Below the pieces are notes generated by a model. That model searched no databases. It was not told the DNA's origin and was given only the letters and a program-made list of their open reading frames with translations. From assembly GCA_963693085.1 (NCBI GenBank), contig OY856409.1, forward strand, positions 1,338,916,915-1,338,980,914: 64,000 bases of DNA. Reading direction: 5' to 3'. Each line of letters starts with the position of its first letter. Within the stretch, counting starts at the first letter, position 1. This document shows, piece by piece, positions 1-12,585 of the stretch. The position numbers and the translations under genes were made by a program. The stretch comes from Alisma plantago-aquatica (taxonomy: Eukaryota > Streptophyta > Magnoliopsida > Alismatales > Alismataceae).

Positions 1-779
1 AGTTCGGGTTTGTGAAACAGTGTTGAACTATGGCCTCAATATAACTTATTTTGATAAACCTAACCCTAATGAAAATAGATGATGGTGGTTAATCACGCTA
101 CCCTTTATTGAATTATTAATATAAAGATGAAATATCCTTCCCAATTATTGGTTGTAACTCTAATTTGTTAACTATTGGTCATAATATATTTATGATTTAT
201 GCTTTCTTATGTTCAAATTGCACATTATAAGTGTGATGATGGCCAATCATATAGCTTCCTTATATGTTGATATGATAAAAGAATGCTCATAATTGCTAAG
301 GTAATCATGCAATGTTATCTTGTGAACATCTTTTAGTTCTTTAATGCAAATTATGTTGAGCATGTGTATCACATGTGTGGTGATGTTTGTTGAGCCTTGT
401 TATAAGGCATAGAAAGATAATGATGAACTTGCAGGAAATGATATGATGATCTTGATGGCCTTTGGGTATGGTTGATCCCTAAATGAGGTATAATCCTCTT
501 ATGTTGACAAGGGTTGATACCATGTGATATTGTTCTAAGTATTAATATCTTGTGATAGTATGATGACAAGTGTAGTCTCATGAATGGCAAATGAATAGTA
601 CCATGTGATGATGAGATGAGGAAAAATAATTTTCATATGTTTTATATCTTCTAAAGTTGTTATATGTTAATGGTTGTTGGATATGAATTAGGATTTGTAT
701 GTCCACTTATTCGATGCAGTCTTAATTCACCCAATTGGCATAACTAATCAAGTGAAACCCTATTCATGTAGTGCCATGT

Positions 780-1330
780 GTCGTAGATCCATCCCAGTAT
801 CGGAACTTGTTGAATGGTGAAACAAGTATTCCTAAGGGAAACTCGGAGCACATAATGTTGACTATGCAAGGTGCAAGTGACTGTGTGTCATTGTCATCTT
901 GACTTCAAGGTTTTGAGGGTGGTCATACCTCAATAGGAGGATAGTTGTGGTCGTGTCTCAAATATGGGTATATGATGTGATTGAGGAATGTTCCAGTTGT
1001 ACCTCGGATGGTAGGGTTGCATACCCACCTCCTTTCACTAGTGTCATGGCTTGTACCAAGGATGGACTAGGTTGTTAGTAGCTTGACCTTATGTGTCGTT
1101 GTGGCAGACCGGTACTGACTGGGGGTAGAGAATATCTTAACAGTTTGGATCTTCCTAGATCTTATATGGCTTTGATTTCGACTTAGCAGTGGTCATTTGG
1201 ATTTTGAGTGGTATCCTCAAATTCCTCAGGGCTCAATAAAAGATGTAATACATCTATGTAGCATATCTATTTAGGGTTATACACAGTGCTTCACATTGAA
1301 TCATAACTCTTATTTTTTCTCTTTACATAG
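780..1330. repeat. Decayed repeat block 1 (LTR-like)
   Basis: This stretch shares weak, collinear similarity with 2915-3420. Both carry a 'tggtgaaac' word followed by a 'ggagc(a/g)cat' word, then a 'tgtaccaagg' word and an AT-rich tail. This suggests two old copies of one long terminal repeat family. No coding frame, primer binding site or clean ends are visible. The flanking 1-779 and 1331-2892 are AT-rich and show no gene I can support. Confidence 0.3.
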
Positions 1331-2892
1331 AGATGATGATTTATGCATTAAAAAGGCAGTATATATGCTTATGTTGTGGATATGCTCATGTTATAGAGGT
1401 GTACATACAATATCCATGTTTAAGTTGATGGATACACTAGCGATGTTTCTATGATAATGACATTAGTTATCACATGTTGTTAGCTATGCTTATATTTCTA
1501 GCTATGCCTCTGTAATTAGAGGTTCCTATACTGCTAATCATGCTTATGCATATAGTTGTTCTTATGTTGTTGTGATCTTTGTGGTGATTTCATCAATTAA
1601 TCAAAAGGAAATTTGAGAAAGGAAAAGGAACCAACATATGCTGAAGAAATGGAATCAATAATGATATTTAAGGGTTCAAGTTATATAACCCGCCTTCAAA
1701 GTTGAATCCAAGCTTCAAGCTTCACGTCCTCAATGGTGAATGAAGCTTTCTCAACTATCCAAGGTCCATTCTCAAGTCTTTGAGTGCAAAGAATGATCAA
1801 GGTTGAGCATTGAATGGAGAAAAGAAGAGAATGAGTGTTGAAATTCGATTTCCACCATGAAATCAAGGTTGAAGATGACTATGGAGCTTACCTACAGATT
1901 GAGGCACATCCTCCTGTTGCTCCTAATCTCCCTTGTGCACAGACAAATCAAGGAAAGAAAGAAGAGTCGAAAAAGAGTCTTCATGTGGGTGAAAATGGGA
2001 TATATGTAAGGGAATTTCAAGAGAGAGAAAGTGTTATAAAAATCCTTCGATTCCTTAAATTGGTGCCACTTATCCCCCTAACTTCCTTGAATATGAAGCC
2101 ATAATCATTCCCTTCAAAATCCTCTTCTTTATCCATGAATTAAAGAAAACAAATTAAGCACCTTAATCAATATAATAATAATATCCAAAAATAAGTGGAT
2201 ATTACTTTTTCTTTAACTAATGTGAGTGGGCTCTCCACTCACTTTAGATATTTTGGTGCCATTGCAAGGCACAAGGACTTCCATACTTATACAAATTCAA
2301 CCATCACATTTTTAGTTGAAAGGCACTTCCATTAATATATTTATTTTTGCATTAAATTGAATTAGGGTTTCAATTATGCTTAAATCTTGATTGTTTTAAT
2401 ATCAAGATTCTCTCTCTTCCAAAGAGATTCAAATGAGACGCCCCTCTGATTTTTTTGTCTCTAATTGATACCAAGAAACATTAGGGACCCTATAGAAATG
2501 GTATTTTGCATATTGACCCCTAAATTTTGGGTAAATTGCACATTATACCAAAACTAGGTTTTAATGCACAAACATTGCTTAATAAGCTCTTTCTTGATGC
2601 TCAGGCTATCACAAGCCATACCTCTGCATCTTTTTCATTCTTATGATGCTTCAAAACTTGAGGAACATTTATCATGTAACATTTTCAAGTTAACCCCTCA
2701 ACTTGGGTAATTTGCACTTTAGTCCAAAATAGGCAAAACATTATTTTCAACATTATTCAAAAAGGACTAAAATTGAAACATAAGCTCCTCTTGAGCCTTA
2801 ATTACTTTTCAAACGATAAGAGTAAACATATAATTATCTTTCCTAAACAAAACATCTGGGGTTAGAGCATAACCCAGGTCAGGGATGTTACA

Positions 2893-4135
2893 GTCAGGAG
2901 CTGGTGATGGTGAAACGGGTTCTCCTACGGGTTAACCTGGAGCGCATATTGTTGAATGTGTGGGGTTTCTCCTAGCTGAAAATAGGAGGATTAGAGTGCA
3001 ATTTCTGTTGTAGACTCAATATGTGTATAAGATCATGGTGAATAGGCCCATGGCTCAATGTGATAGAGCATGAATGCGTTCATGGCTCGGGAGCACAGTG
3101 AACAGGCCTGTGGCTCAAGATATACTAGCATCGCGACATGTACCAAGGTAGGCTAGAGGAAAGGGTAGCTTGCGGAGCTGACCCTGTGACTGAGGTCACT
3201 TAGGCATGAGATAGTGGTCCTGCTTTGTATATTGTGCATTGACCATGAGGAGGTGAGGTCATGGAGTCTGGCTCTTCCATTGACCTTGTATGGAACCTAC
3301 TTTGGGTTTTGCAACCAAAGATTGGATTTTGGTGGTACGGCTCACTTACTTAGGGCATAATAAATGGTAGTGCAGCTGTGTAGTATATTTTCTTAGGGAA
3401 AACACGGAACATTGGTTGAGGCCTTATATATTATATTATTCTTTCATATACATGCCCTAAGTACTTCTTGCAGCTAGTTATATGCTTCTCAGGTATCATG
3501 TTAAGCTACTATACATATATCATATTGTTCTTCATATTTCATATATGATCAGGTTATCTGCTATATATTGCTCTAGCTTTTCTGAGGTTTTATAGTTCGG
3601 CGGGGAGTTATGTTTCTCACTGGGACTGTGTGTCTCACCCCGCTGGTTTCAACCTTTTTAGGTGATCGAGCTAGACATGGTGGCTATCGTAGTGTTGCGG
3701 CTGAGCAACAACAAGATCAGTAGAAGGCAAGGTTGGATATGTTGTTGTTGTGGTTGTTTTGTAGTAGAGTCTTAGAGTCTCCCTATACTCTCAGGTCCTT
3801 GGAGGTGTTTTGACGAGGTTTCTTGATGTATGATCTTAGTATGGCTTTTTGTAACATGTTGTTGGCCTAGCTAGGTCTGATATGTATATAAACAAGTGAT
3901 GTATCCTTGATGGATATGAAATAGATAGATCTTATGTGTTGGTGGACATATATCATGCTTATGTAAATATAACATGTTTCCTTACAGGTAGTGGATCTGG
4001 TTGTAATAGCTTTTCTTTTATGACCTTTCCACAATCGGTTTTAATTAAACTGTGTTTTTAGTAATATGTTGTTTATGGTGGTTCCACACGTTTTTGCGTG
4101 GTGTTTCGATGTCTTTGTGATGGTGGGATGTCACA
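2893..4135 (+). repeat. Probable decayed Gypsy-type LTR
   Basis: The block lies between two LTR-like 3' ends: 'gggatgttaca' ending at 2892 and 'gggatgtcaca' ending at 4135. Plant Tekay/Del Gypsy LTRs typically end this way. Around 3610-3660 there is a 'ctcactggga...ctcacccc...ttttaggt' stretch of the kind seen near the 3' part of such LTRs. No 5' TG end, primer binding site or internal genes were found, so it may be a truncated solo LTR. The assignment is an inference. Confidence 0.35.
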
Positions 4136-6470
4136 ATATTGATCCCAATCTCAGCATTCTCACTGACTCATAGTCCTCCTTACTGAGATGGCATTCAACA
4201 ATAGGTCCACCTCAGATCCGAGTGGCCAATCTAACCTCCCTCATTCTACCTATGTTGACTCATGCAACCCGATGAGGTGGCACCTCAGGATTGGACTAGA
4301 TGACTCCATGTCAGCTCCTCAGAGGCATCCCCCTCCTTGCCTTCTTGTGAACCGTATCATGTGCACAACTCCTAGATACAACTCCTATAAGAGTTGGTGG
4401 GTGTGGTGGTCCCAATCTCGACATGTTGAGGGTGTGACTACCTTCGTGGGTTATCTGCGCACTAGGTCAGCATTCTCATGACCCATGGCTACCACTAGAG
4501 CTCTGCACTACTGAGGTGAGAGGATAGGTTGCTAGAGGTAGGGAGATTTGAGAGGAGGGAGGGAGTTGTGAGGTGGTTGAGATGTAGCAGTGGTCCAATA
4601 GGGCTCAGAGATGGTGATGGTGATGTTGGATTGATGTGGCTAAGGCTTCTGCTCTGGGATGGCAAGGTGGCGGAAGGTTAAAGATGACGGTGTTAGAAGT
4701 GGTGCTTGGATGGTCTTTTTGAGGAATTATAGGTGTTGGAAGACTAAAAGGAAGGTGGTGGAGCTTGTGGGGTTCTTAAATATGCAGGGGTCAGATTTTC
4801 CCTAAATGACTAGGGTTGTCAGGTGATAGACACGATAAGGGAGGGGTCATTTTGTTGATTAGGGGATGAAAGGTGACGTGCAGGGTATGGTAAATTTGTC
4901 TATGGGAGAGGAGTTGCTCCTCTAAAATATCCCATGAGACCCAGTCCTGATTGTTGGCTTGAGGGGTGACACTACGCCTTTCTACCACGGTACTGCAACT
5001 AGCGATAAGTGGAGGTTGAAGATGAGTTCTTCATCATTGGATATCAAGCAATGGTTGGGATTGAGATCCCACATATATGCCTTTGTGGGTCACCCTTTTA
5101 AGCCATGTGACACATTTATGTTTCAATGCCTGGATATATTTTTCTCAAACTTAGGTCTAGGGCAATTAATAAATGAAATAATGCTTACAAAATCAAATGA
5201 TTATATCTCTTGATTGGTACATCAGACAGCCTTGAAATTTTAGGTGAAGCTTTGTGACATACTTGCCTAATTATGTTATAAATATGAGAGTGAAAATCAA
5301 ATATTTGAATATCATAGGTTCACTTAGGTGGTAAATAAACATGAATCACCCTGATGGAGCATTTAGGATTTGTATTATTTCATATTTTTTTGTATCCCAT
5401 GGTTGAAACATTAGAGTGAAAAATTGAGAGAATTTCATAAACTTATGCATATCATTAAATTTTCGTGAGAGAGAAAATAGTAATGTAAAAACTAACTTTG
5501 TCTGCATGGCCTAGCCCTCATGATTCTAGTGCAATTTGTGTCCTCAAAGAATGATGAAAAAAATGTTGGCCTTATGAGTGACCTCATATGATCCTTGTGG
5601 TTTCCATGTATGTTCATCACAAGACTTCATAGGCATGAGATGTTGTGTAGTATCAAATACGTGCACGACAATGGTTCCTTGCCATTTTGTTTGCATCTCA
5701 TCCAGGTGGCCTTTAGGAATGAGCATCCCTATGCTATTACCTTCTTTAGGAACTAGTGGAATTTTGGCTAGTAGTAATTTTTGGTCTGCAGTGTCTGCAT
5801 CTCCCTCTTCTTTTTATATGTCCTTCCATCTCTATCTTTGAGTAGCCATGGCCTTGTAGGTAGAAGCTTGGGCTTCTAAGCTGCACCTTACCTTTACCCT
5901 TTTCTGCATCCATAACACATCATTTTCCACCATTTGTGACACAACCTCTTCAAGTGAGCCTACAGTGGCATGCTTGGAGCCTGAGACACTTGATCATGCA
6001 TCAATAACGTTATGCACTATGTTCTCCCATATCTTTTTAGAGGCACTATGGTGTTTGTTGCAATCCACCTTGTAGTCAAGATGGTACATTGGCTTTGGGA
6101 ACAACTATTAGCATTGTGCCCATGAGATTTGTTGCTCATGTTGGCTCCTTGTCCTCCTATCTTATTGGGACCACTGTTTGAAGGCGATGTTGGTCCCCTC
6201 TTCTCATCTTGTTGTCTAGCTCCATCTCTAAAGACCATCATTCTCTCCTTCTTCCCTTATTCTCGCCTCTCCTCATCATTATTGGTAGACAATGACCAAT
6301 GGGGTGTTGATTGGCATTATGTCGTGGGGGCAACGTCCTTGTGTACTCTCTCACTAGCTCTCAAAACCTAGAGAGAAGGCAGATCACTCTTTCACCCATC
6401 CAACTCTAAGCCTTCCATATAGCAATCAATGTTCAACAATTGGAGTTTTGATGGGACCTCATCCCCCTAT
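4136..6470. other. Repeat-derived stretch without a supported gene
   Basis: No intact gene can be supported here. Two similar words, 'tcagcattctca', occur at about 4151 and 4467. Short open frames on both strands look like chance or remnants. The only recognisable part is the possible LINE ORF1 remnant at 5544-6241, listed separately. Confidence 0.4.
5544..6241 (-). pseudogene. Possible LINE ORF1 (DUF4283-like) remnant
   Basis: Read on the minus strand, about 5544-5726 encodes 'LDEMQTKWQGTIVVHVFD' followed by a 'WKPQGSYEVTHKAN' segment. This resembles the DUF4283 domain of plant L1 ORF1 proteins, which bind nucleic acid. The preceding 5790-6241 gives a glycine/serine/asparagine-rich segment in a different frame, with stops between. 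No reverse transcriptase follows downstream. Weak similarity and frame breaks make this a tentative call; it could also be another gag-like remnant. Confidence 0.3.
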
Positions 6471-7538
6471 TCTTTTCTTTATCAATATCCCCCTTTAGTT
6501 TGCCAATATTCCTGATTACCCCCTCTTTAATCAGAAATTTGAAATTAAACCCTCTCAGTTCTCCTATATTCCAAAAAACTCCTAGATCTAACTCCATTAA
6601 CGGAATCTTTGTTAACGCTTTTGTTTTTTGCCTAAATCTTAGTTATTGTTGCCTATTTTTAGTTATGTATGATATATAATAAAACACAAATCTTATATCA
6701 TACAATAACAATATTCAGAAATCTAAATCTTATTGACTAATATATAAACATACATAATATTTTGATCATTTACATTGGTATTAACTAGCCCTGATTGTCA
6801 AATTAGAACCCATATTTTTTGTATGAGTCGGATGGGACCAAATTTATGGGTTCAGACGTATCTTTTGCAATCCTAACTACATTGTCAGATCTAAAAAAAT
6901 TTACTTAGGGAGATGGTCGAGTCATAATAAGGAGGGTTTAGTTATAATAAGGAGGGTTTAGTTAAATAAACTCGTAAAAAATATGATGCGAGTAGGACTT
7001 TGAACCTATAAATTTTATTTTGAAATTAGTAACAATAAATAAAGCACATACAATGATATAAAATAACATGTATTTATTTAGATAACGCCTCCTTTTCAAA
7101 TATTATTTGAAACTAGTCACAATAAGTAAATTCCATACTAGTGGTATACGGGGTGATTTGGTTGTGTTGGGATGTGGACAGGATCTGGGTCTAAATAACA
7201 TTTAGAAACATTGGCTTGACGGTAGTTTGCTTTTTACAAGGTCATGATATAGGAGTGCATCTAAAGAAGATGAAAAATCCGATTGTGGACCGTATATCAT
7301 ATGGGCAGCTTGCCCAATTTGAGTCGGTGAAAGCAGATAATAGAAGAGAATCAGATTTGTTGATTTGAACACCCATATTCCACTGTTAGATATCGCCCTA
7401 GTTTTACCCGCTGTAAAATGCAGTTTTTTTTCTAGACTTGGGTCACACACTTTGTCATTACAATGGAGACGTTATCTATATAAATACCGACTTTATTTAT
7501 TAAATAAGACCAAATAAACAAATCACATATAAAATACA

Positions 7539-9416
7539 GAGTTTCTACCTAAAAACCCCTTGTCATTCCCCCGAATTACAAATAAACCCTCAACCTTTAC
7601 CAAATCCTTTAAAAAAACCCTATACCGTTAGTGTCCGTTACTTGTTAACGGTTGACCTGTTTTCTTTATAATTTCATCTCCGTCACGTGCAGCGGAAAGT
7701 CCAAATTTATTTGTTTTGGCGCTCATCTAAGTGTTCGTTGTTCCTTTTCTTTTCAATTACGTTAATCTATTTTTTTCATTGTTGTTTCTTTTTTTTCCAT
7801 TACACTGAATTTTTACATCTTTTTAATCTTTTGTTCTAGACAGTCATGCAATAGGTTGGGTTAAGTGTTAATGATAAATCTAAAATTATAAATCTGACCT
7901 TGTCTGGCCTGGTAAAATTATGTTTTCATTTCAATTTTGACACGTTGAGTTAGTACCGAGTTTACGCAGACATACCGAAATCTAGATCCAGTACAGTTCT
8001 TGGTTCTAATTCCAATCGGAATCAGTTTCGGATTTCAAAATTCTTTATTTTGATCATTTTTTTTTGGTATCCTATTTTGATCAATTTTAGATTAGACTAG
8101 TATTTAATATAGGCTTTGTTGACACAAATTTTTGACATCGATGTAAGTTATAGGTTGATTGAATTTGGATCTTGGTAGGTTCTTGGTTCTAAATTAATCA
8201 AATCGATCCGTTTGGGTGCTAAATTTAACAATCTCGGTTTGGATTTTTTTTTTTTGAGGTAAATCTCGGTTTGGATAATGCGGTCAAAATGTGGGTCAGA
8301 GTGATTCAGGGTGTCTCTTAGAAAACTCGGTCAGCCTTTTCTAACCCTGTACCAACCCAGATCGGGAATTTTGACAATCCTAAGCCAGATTATGTGAGCC
8401 TAACTTGGATAAGTTCAACATGCACGAACATGACAGGATACAAAAAAATATAAACCGGCGAATTGAATTATCCATGAAACAAAAATGACCCGAATCGAGC
8501 ACAATGAGACCAACTCGTCCCGACTTAAACATGGTTAAACTTAATTTATTACAAACAATAGAGAAAATATAAGTGTAAATGTAATTGAAATTGAAATTTG
8601 ACCCAATCAGATATAAATTCAACCTAAACTAGATCTGAATTGGCTCGAGCTAAAAAAATTATCCATGCACAGTAGTGGATCATGTTATAACAAAATTCCC
8701 TCAAAATGTTATATGAAAATTATGTAAATTATAAATATTATCAAAAAGCATAGTTGAATATGTAAGTAGACGAATATCAGATTGAGCCAAATCAAATTTT
8801 CTGAAACCAATTCGGATCCGAATTTTGCTCATCTCAAGACCGACCCAAGTCTTCAAGGTAGACGTTAGAAGCTAGGTGAAGAATACAATTATAAATATCT
8901 AAGACTTTAAAATAGTCTAATTCGAAATTGATCCGATCAGAATCTTCAAATTGGAGACCGGTTCGACGTTGTAAAAATCCGTTCGGCTTATATAAATCCG
9001 AAACTGACTTGGATTTTCAAAGCTGGAACCTAGTACCAAACTTTTCTGGATCGGACTGAATCAAGTTTACAGCTCAAATATCATTCAACTTTTTAAAAGA
9101 TATCTAATTTATATATACTAATATATTAATAGCTCAGTATTGTTCTGTTGTAACATATAATACCTTGGCTTTTAACTAAAAGAAGAAGAAAACAGACAAC
9201 AGCAACTCTCGTTGCATTCTTCAATGCATTGGCTTTTAACTAAAAAAAGAAGAAAGAAGGCAACAGAAATTATCGTTGGAAAGAAAAAAAAGGCAGCAGC
9301 AACTATCATTGCATTCCGTCAATGCACAGTTAACGGCAGGGGGGGTTTCTAGGATTTAGGATAAGTGGGGGGTTCTGAGATTATGGCAAACTTGAGGGGA
9401 TACAGGAAAAAAAATC
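7539..9416. mobile_element. Non-autonomous Mutator-like element B
   Basis: This is a 1,878-bp element inserted in element A. It starts GAGTTTCTACC, and its far end in reverse complement starts GATTTTTTTTCC. The flanking 9-bp duplications are TAAAATACA (7530-7538) and TAAAATATA (9417-9425), an 8/9 match. The arms are long, diverged inverted repeats: 'aaccct...ccgtta' near both ends, and 'cagtttcggatt' deeper in both arms. There is no open frame of note. Near the right end, 'ttggcttttaactaaaa' and the following ~45 bases are tandemly duplicated (about 9165-9290). The 9-bp duplications and long inverted arms are the hallmark of Mutator-like elements. Confidence 0.72.
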
Positions 9417-9759
9417 TAAAATATACTTAATCAAGTTAGCGGACAACTTAGTACTATACAAGATATACAATTTAGAGCTTTTTTCCAAAACCGCCTCTAT
9501 TTACCAAAAATTCCAGAATATCGTCTCTCTTTTGCCAAATTCTAACTAACACCCTCTCTTTTCTAAAGAATTATAGTTAGCCCCCTTTGCACCATTTTCC
9601 GTTGAGGCAACTGGTGAATGGACTTATTCCTTTTTTACCATGTATTTCTTTGTTCCTACTTACTGATATGTTAATTATTTATTAATATAATAATAATTTG
9701 TAATTTACTCAATTATATATTATATTTATTTTTTAATACAAAAAAATATATAATATATA

Positions 9760-12585
9760 GTTTGCAAAGCACCTGGCCCAGATGGGGTAGACAGCTCGAT
9801 CCTTCTAAAAAATTGGCATACGGTGAAGCATTCTCTCCTAGCGACCATCTGCAAAGCGCTCTCAGGTGCGGATTTAGAGCAGTCTCTATGTGATGCAAGC
9901 ATTGTTCTCATTCCCATAGTGACGAAGCTTGAGAAATGTGATCAATTCAGACCCATTTTGCTTAACAATAATGTGCTAAAGTTAGCTTCCAAGGTTGTTA
10001 AACGCCTAAAGCACTTCTTATCTGATTGGATATCACCTGCGCAAAGTGCTTTTGTTCCTGGTAGAAGAATTTCAGACAACATCACGGCTGCTCAGGAGAT
10101 CATACATCTTATGAGAAGGAAGACAACACCTAGGATGATGGCTATTAAGGTGGATCTGACAAAGGCGTATGATAAGATGACATGGTCTTTTATAGCTGAT
10201 ACTATTCTAAAAACTGGAATACCTGAGTCTATCCGAACCTATATTTTAAACTCTATTTCCAGTGGAGAGGCTTCCGTCATTTGGAATGGGAAGAAAGTGG
10301 CTTCGTTTAAAGCTACCAGAGGTCTCCGGCAAGGAGATCCCTTATCTCCATATCTCTTTGTGTTATGTCTCAAAAGAGTGTGTCAATCGATTGAAAACCT
10401 GGTACGCGAGAAGAAATGGACACCCGTTCAGCTGTACTATAAGGGTCCCAGGATTTCCCATCTTTGTTTTGTTGATGACCTTTTCCTTTTTGCTAAGGCG
10501 GATGTGGCTGAAATAAGAACGGTGATGGAGTGCTTTAAACAGTTCGGCGCAGTATCCGGCCAAGTGATCTTAGTGAACAAATCTTGTATTCATTTTTCAA
10601 AAAGCGTCCCTCTCAGGATTAGAAGGCAAATATGCAGAGAAAGTGGATTCACTCAATCGGAGAACATGGGGAAATATTTAGGGGTTCCTCTTATCCATGG
10701 CAGAGTGAAGGCGGAGACGTACGGCAGCATATTAGAAAGAGTCTCTAACGGTATAAACTCTTGGTCGGCTAGAACCTTGAGTCTTGCAGGAAGGGTGTGT
10801 CTGGATAAAGCAACCCTTACGGCGATTCCCAGCTACACTATGCAGACAACAGTGCTACCAGCAAAGATATGTGACCGTATAGACAACAGCATTAGATCCT
10901 TTATCTAGAGAGGGAGTCAGAAGCAACATGCACTCTCTCTTGTGGCCTGGAACAAAATTACAAGGGACAAAAAACATGGTGGCCTAGGAGTGAGGTCGAT
11001 GAGAGAACTGAACCAAGCCTTGATCTACAAACATGTGTGGGACCTGAGTATTCATAGGAGGTCTCTTTGGTGCGGGGGAATGCTGAATAAGTACAACAGG
11101 TTCAATGGAGGTTGTATGCCTAATGTGTCTAGACTGGGACGTACTGTGTTGAATGGTAAGTCCTTCATCCATGATAACTCCACGATGATTCATGTTAATG
11201 GTAGAGACATTAGTGTGTGGTTTGATAGATGGTGGGGTAAGTCTACGCCACTTAAGGACCATGTCCTAGAACCTATACCGAAGGAGCTGCTGGGCTTGAG
11301 AGTTTCTTACCTTGTGAATTTGGAGAATATATGGGACGAGGATTTCCTAGAAGACTGGTTGCCACATGACATCGTAAAGAAGATCACACAAATAGTCGTT
11401 CCTCTGGATACTGACGTTCAGGACACCCGTGCCTGGTGCCACACAGATTCAGGATTCTTCACCATCAGGAGTGCTTATGATATCCTAAGGTTGGAGAAGG
11501 ATGTTAGAACTAAAGGTAAATGGGAGACAGTATGGAAGATAAAGGCAAGTACAAAGATTAAATTTTTCTTCTGGCTACTGGGGCATAATGACATCTTGAT
11601 GAACAGCAGAAGAGTAGCCTGGAACCTGGCTACTAACGCTCTTTGCTCGATTTGTGGCCTTGAGGAAGAAACGGTTTTCCATTCTCTTAGAGACTGTGAG
11701 AAGGCGTCTCTTGTGTGGAAAGAGATCTTGAATCTGAGCTGCTGGAATCATTTCTTCAGTGAAACTGTACTCTAGAGTTGGCTACATGATAACCTGACAA
11801 CACCTGCCCCTCATGATCTCCGGTTTGCTATTGGTTGTTGGCATATATGGAAACACTGTAACCTCCATGTTTTTGAAAAGAGGAAGCTAATTGTTAGTCA
11901 TCTGAAGGCCCTTATTGTCAAAGAGGTATTGGTCCATTCGAAAGCTTGGGAGACAGGTCAGTTGACCAAGGAGAAAGAGGTGCATCACGACAGTTGGCAG
12001 AAACCACAACAAGGTACCCTAAAGCTGAATATTGATGTGGTTTTCAACCCAACATCTCACCTCGTTGCTGCAGCAGTTGTGTGCAGGGATGAGCATGGCC
12101 ATTGGCGTGGAGGTTGGGGCAAAACGTTCCAAGCCAACAGTGCTCTTGAAGCTGAAACCCAGGCTATTGAGCTCACTGTAGAGATCGGGTATAGACTGAA
12201 CTGTAGTAATATCTGTATTGAAACTAGTTGTAGGAATGCTAAGTTGGCTCTGGAAGGCAATGAAACGGAATTCCCTAAGCTGGCAAGATGGATTACTGCT
12301 GCGAGGAGAAGATTTAGGCCAAGTTGGACCTGCTTACACATCAACCGTGAGGGGAATAAGGTTGTAGATCAGCTAGCCAAATTTCATTTTAAAAACAAGA
12401 CAGGTCCCTATTACTATAGGAGTCCTCCTAGCAACATTGTTGACTTAGTCAACATGGATATATGTAATGGTAGTAGTACTACCAAGTTTAATTCTATTTT
12501 GAGTAGATCATGTTGTAATAGTTAGTTGAACTAGCTTGCAAGAGAGGGGCGAGATGAATAAAAATACCCTCTGACTTTCCTAAAA
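9760..12585 (+). mobile_element. 5'-truncated LINE inserted in the left arm of element C
   Basis: A non-LTR retrotransposon copy interrupts the left arm of element C. Candidate target duplications are the A/T-rich strings around 9739-9758 and 12582-12600, both roughly a run of A followed by 'tatata'; exact ends are uncertain because the target is itself AT-rich. The copy begins inside the reverse transcriptase domain, so the endonuclease and ORF1 are absent. This is the usual 5' truncation of LINEs. The coding strand is listed separately. Confidence 0.8.
9763..12525 (+). pseudogene. LINE reverse transcriptase - zinc-binding - RNase H polyprotein
   Basis: One reading frame runs from the RT fingers ('KAPGPDGV' at 9766) to 12525, broken only by two TAG codons at 10906-10908 and 11773-11775. 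Domains in order: RT with 'GLRQGDPLSPYLF' and the catalytic FVDD box (about 10468); the maturase-like region and 'GKYLGVPL'; a zf-RVT zinc-binding segment ('KFFFWLLGHND', 'ALCSICGLEEET', about 11555-11700); and a C-terminal RNase H-like domain (about 12010-12390) with 'EAETQAIEL' and 'INREGNKVVDQLAK'. The first stop falls where RT proteins usually have Trp (F-I-W-x-G), consistent with TGG to TAG. Such enzymes copy LINE RNA at the target site. It is not functional as read because of the stops and the missing 5' half. Confidence 0.85.

Noticed and set aside
4188..4481. A 97-codon plus-strand frame
   Set aside because: It has no recognisable domain, lies in decayed repeat DNA and has no splice or expression cue.
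6129..6371. An 80-codon plus-strand frame
   Set aside because: It is antisense to the possible LINE ORF1 remnant and has no family resemblance.
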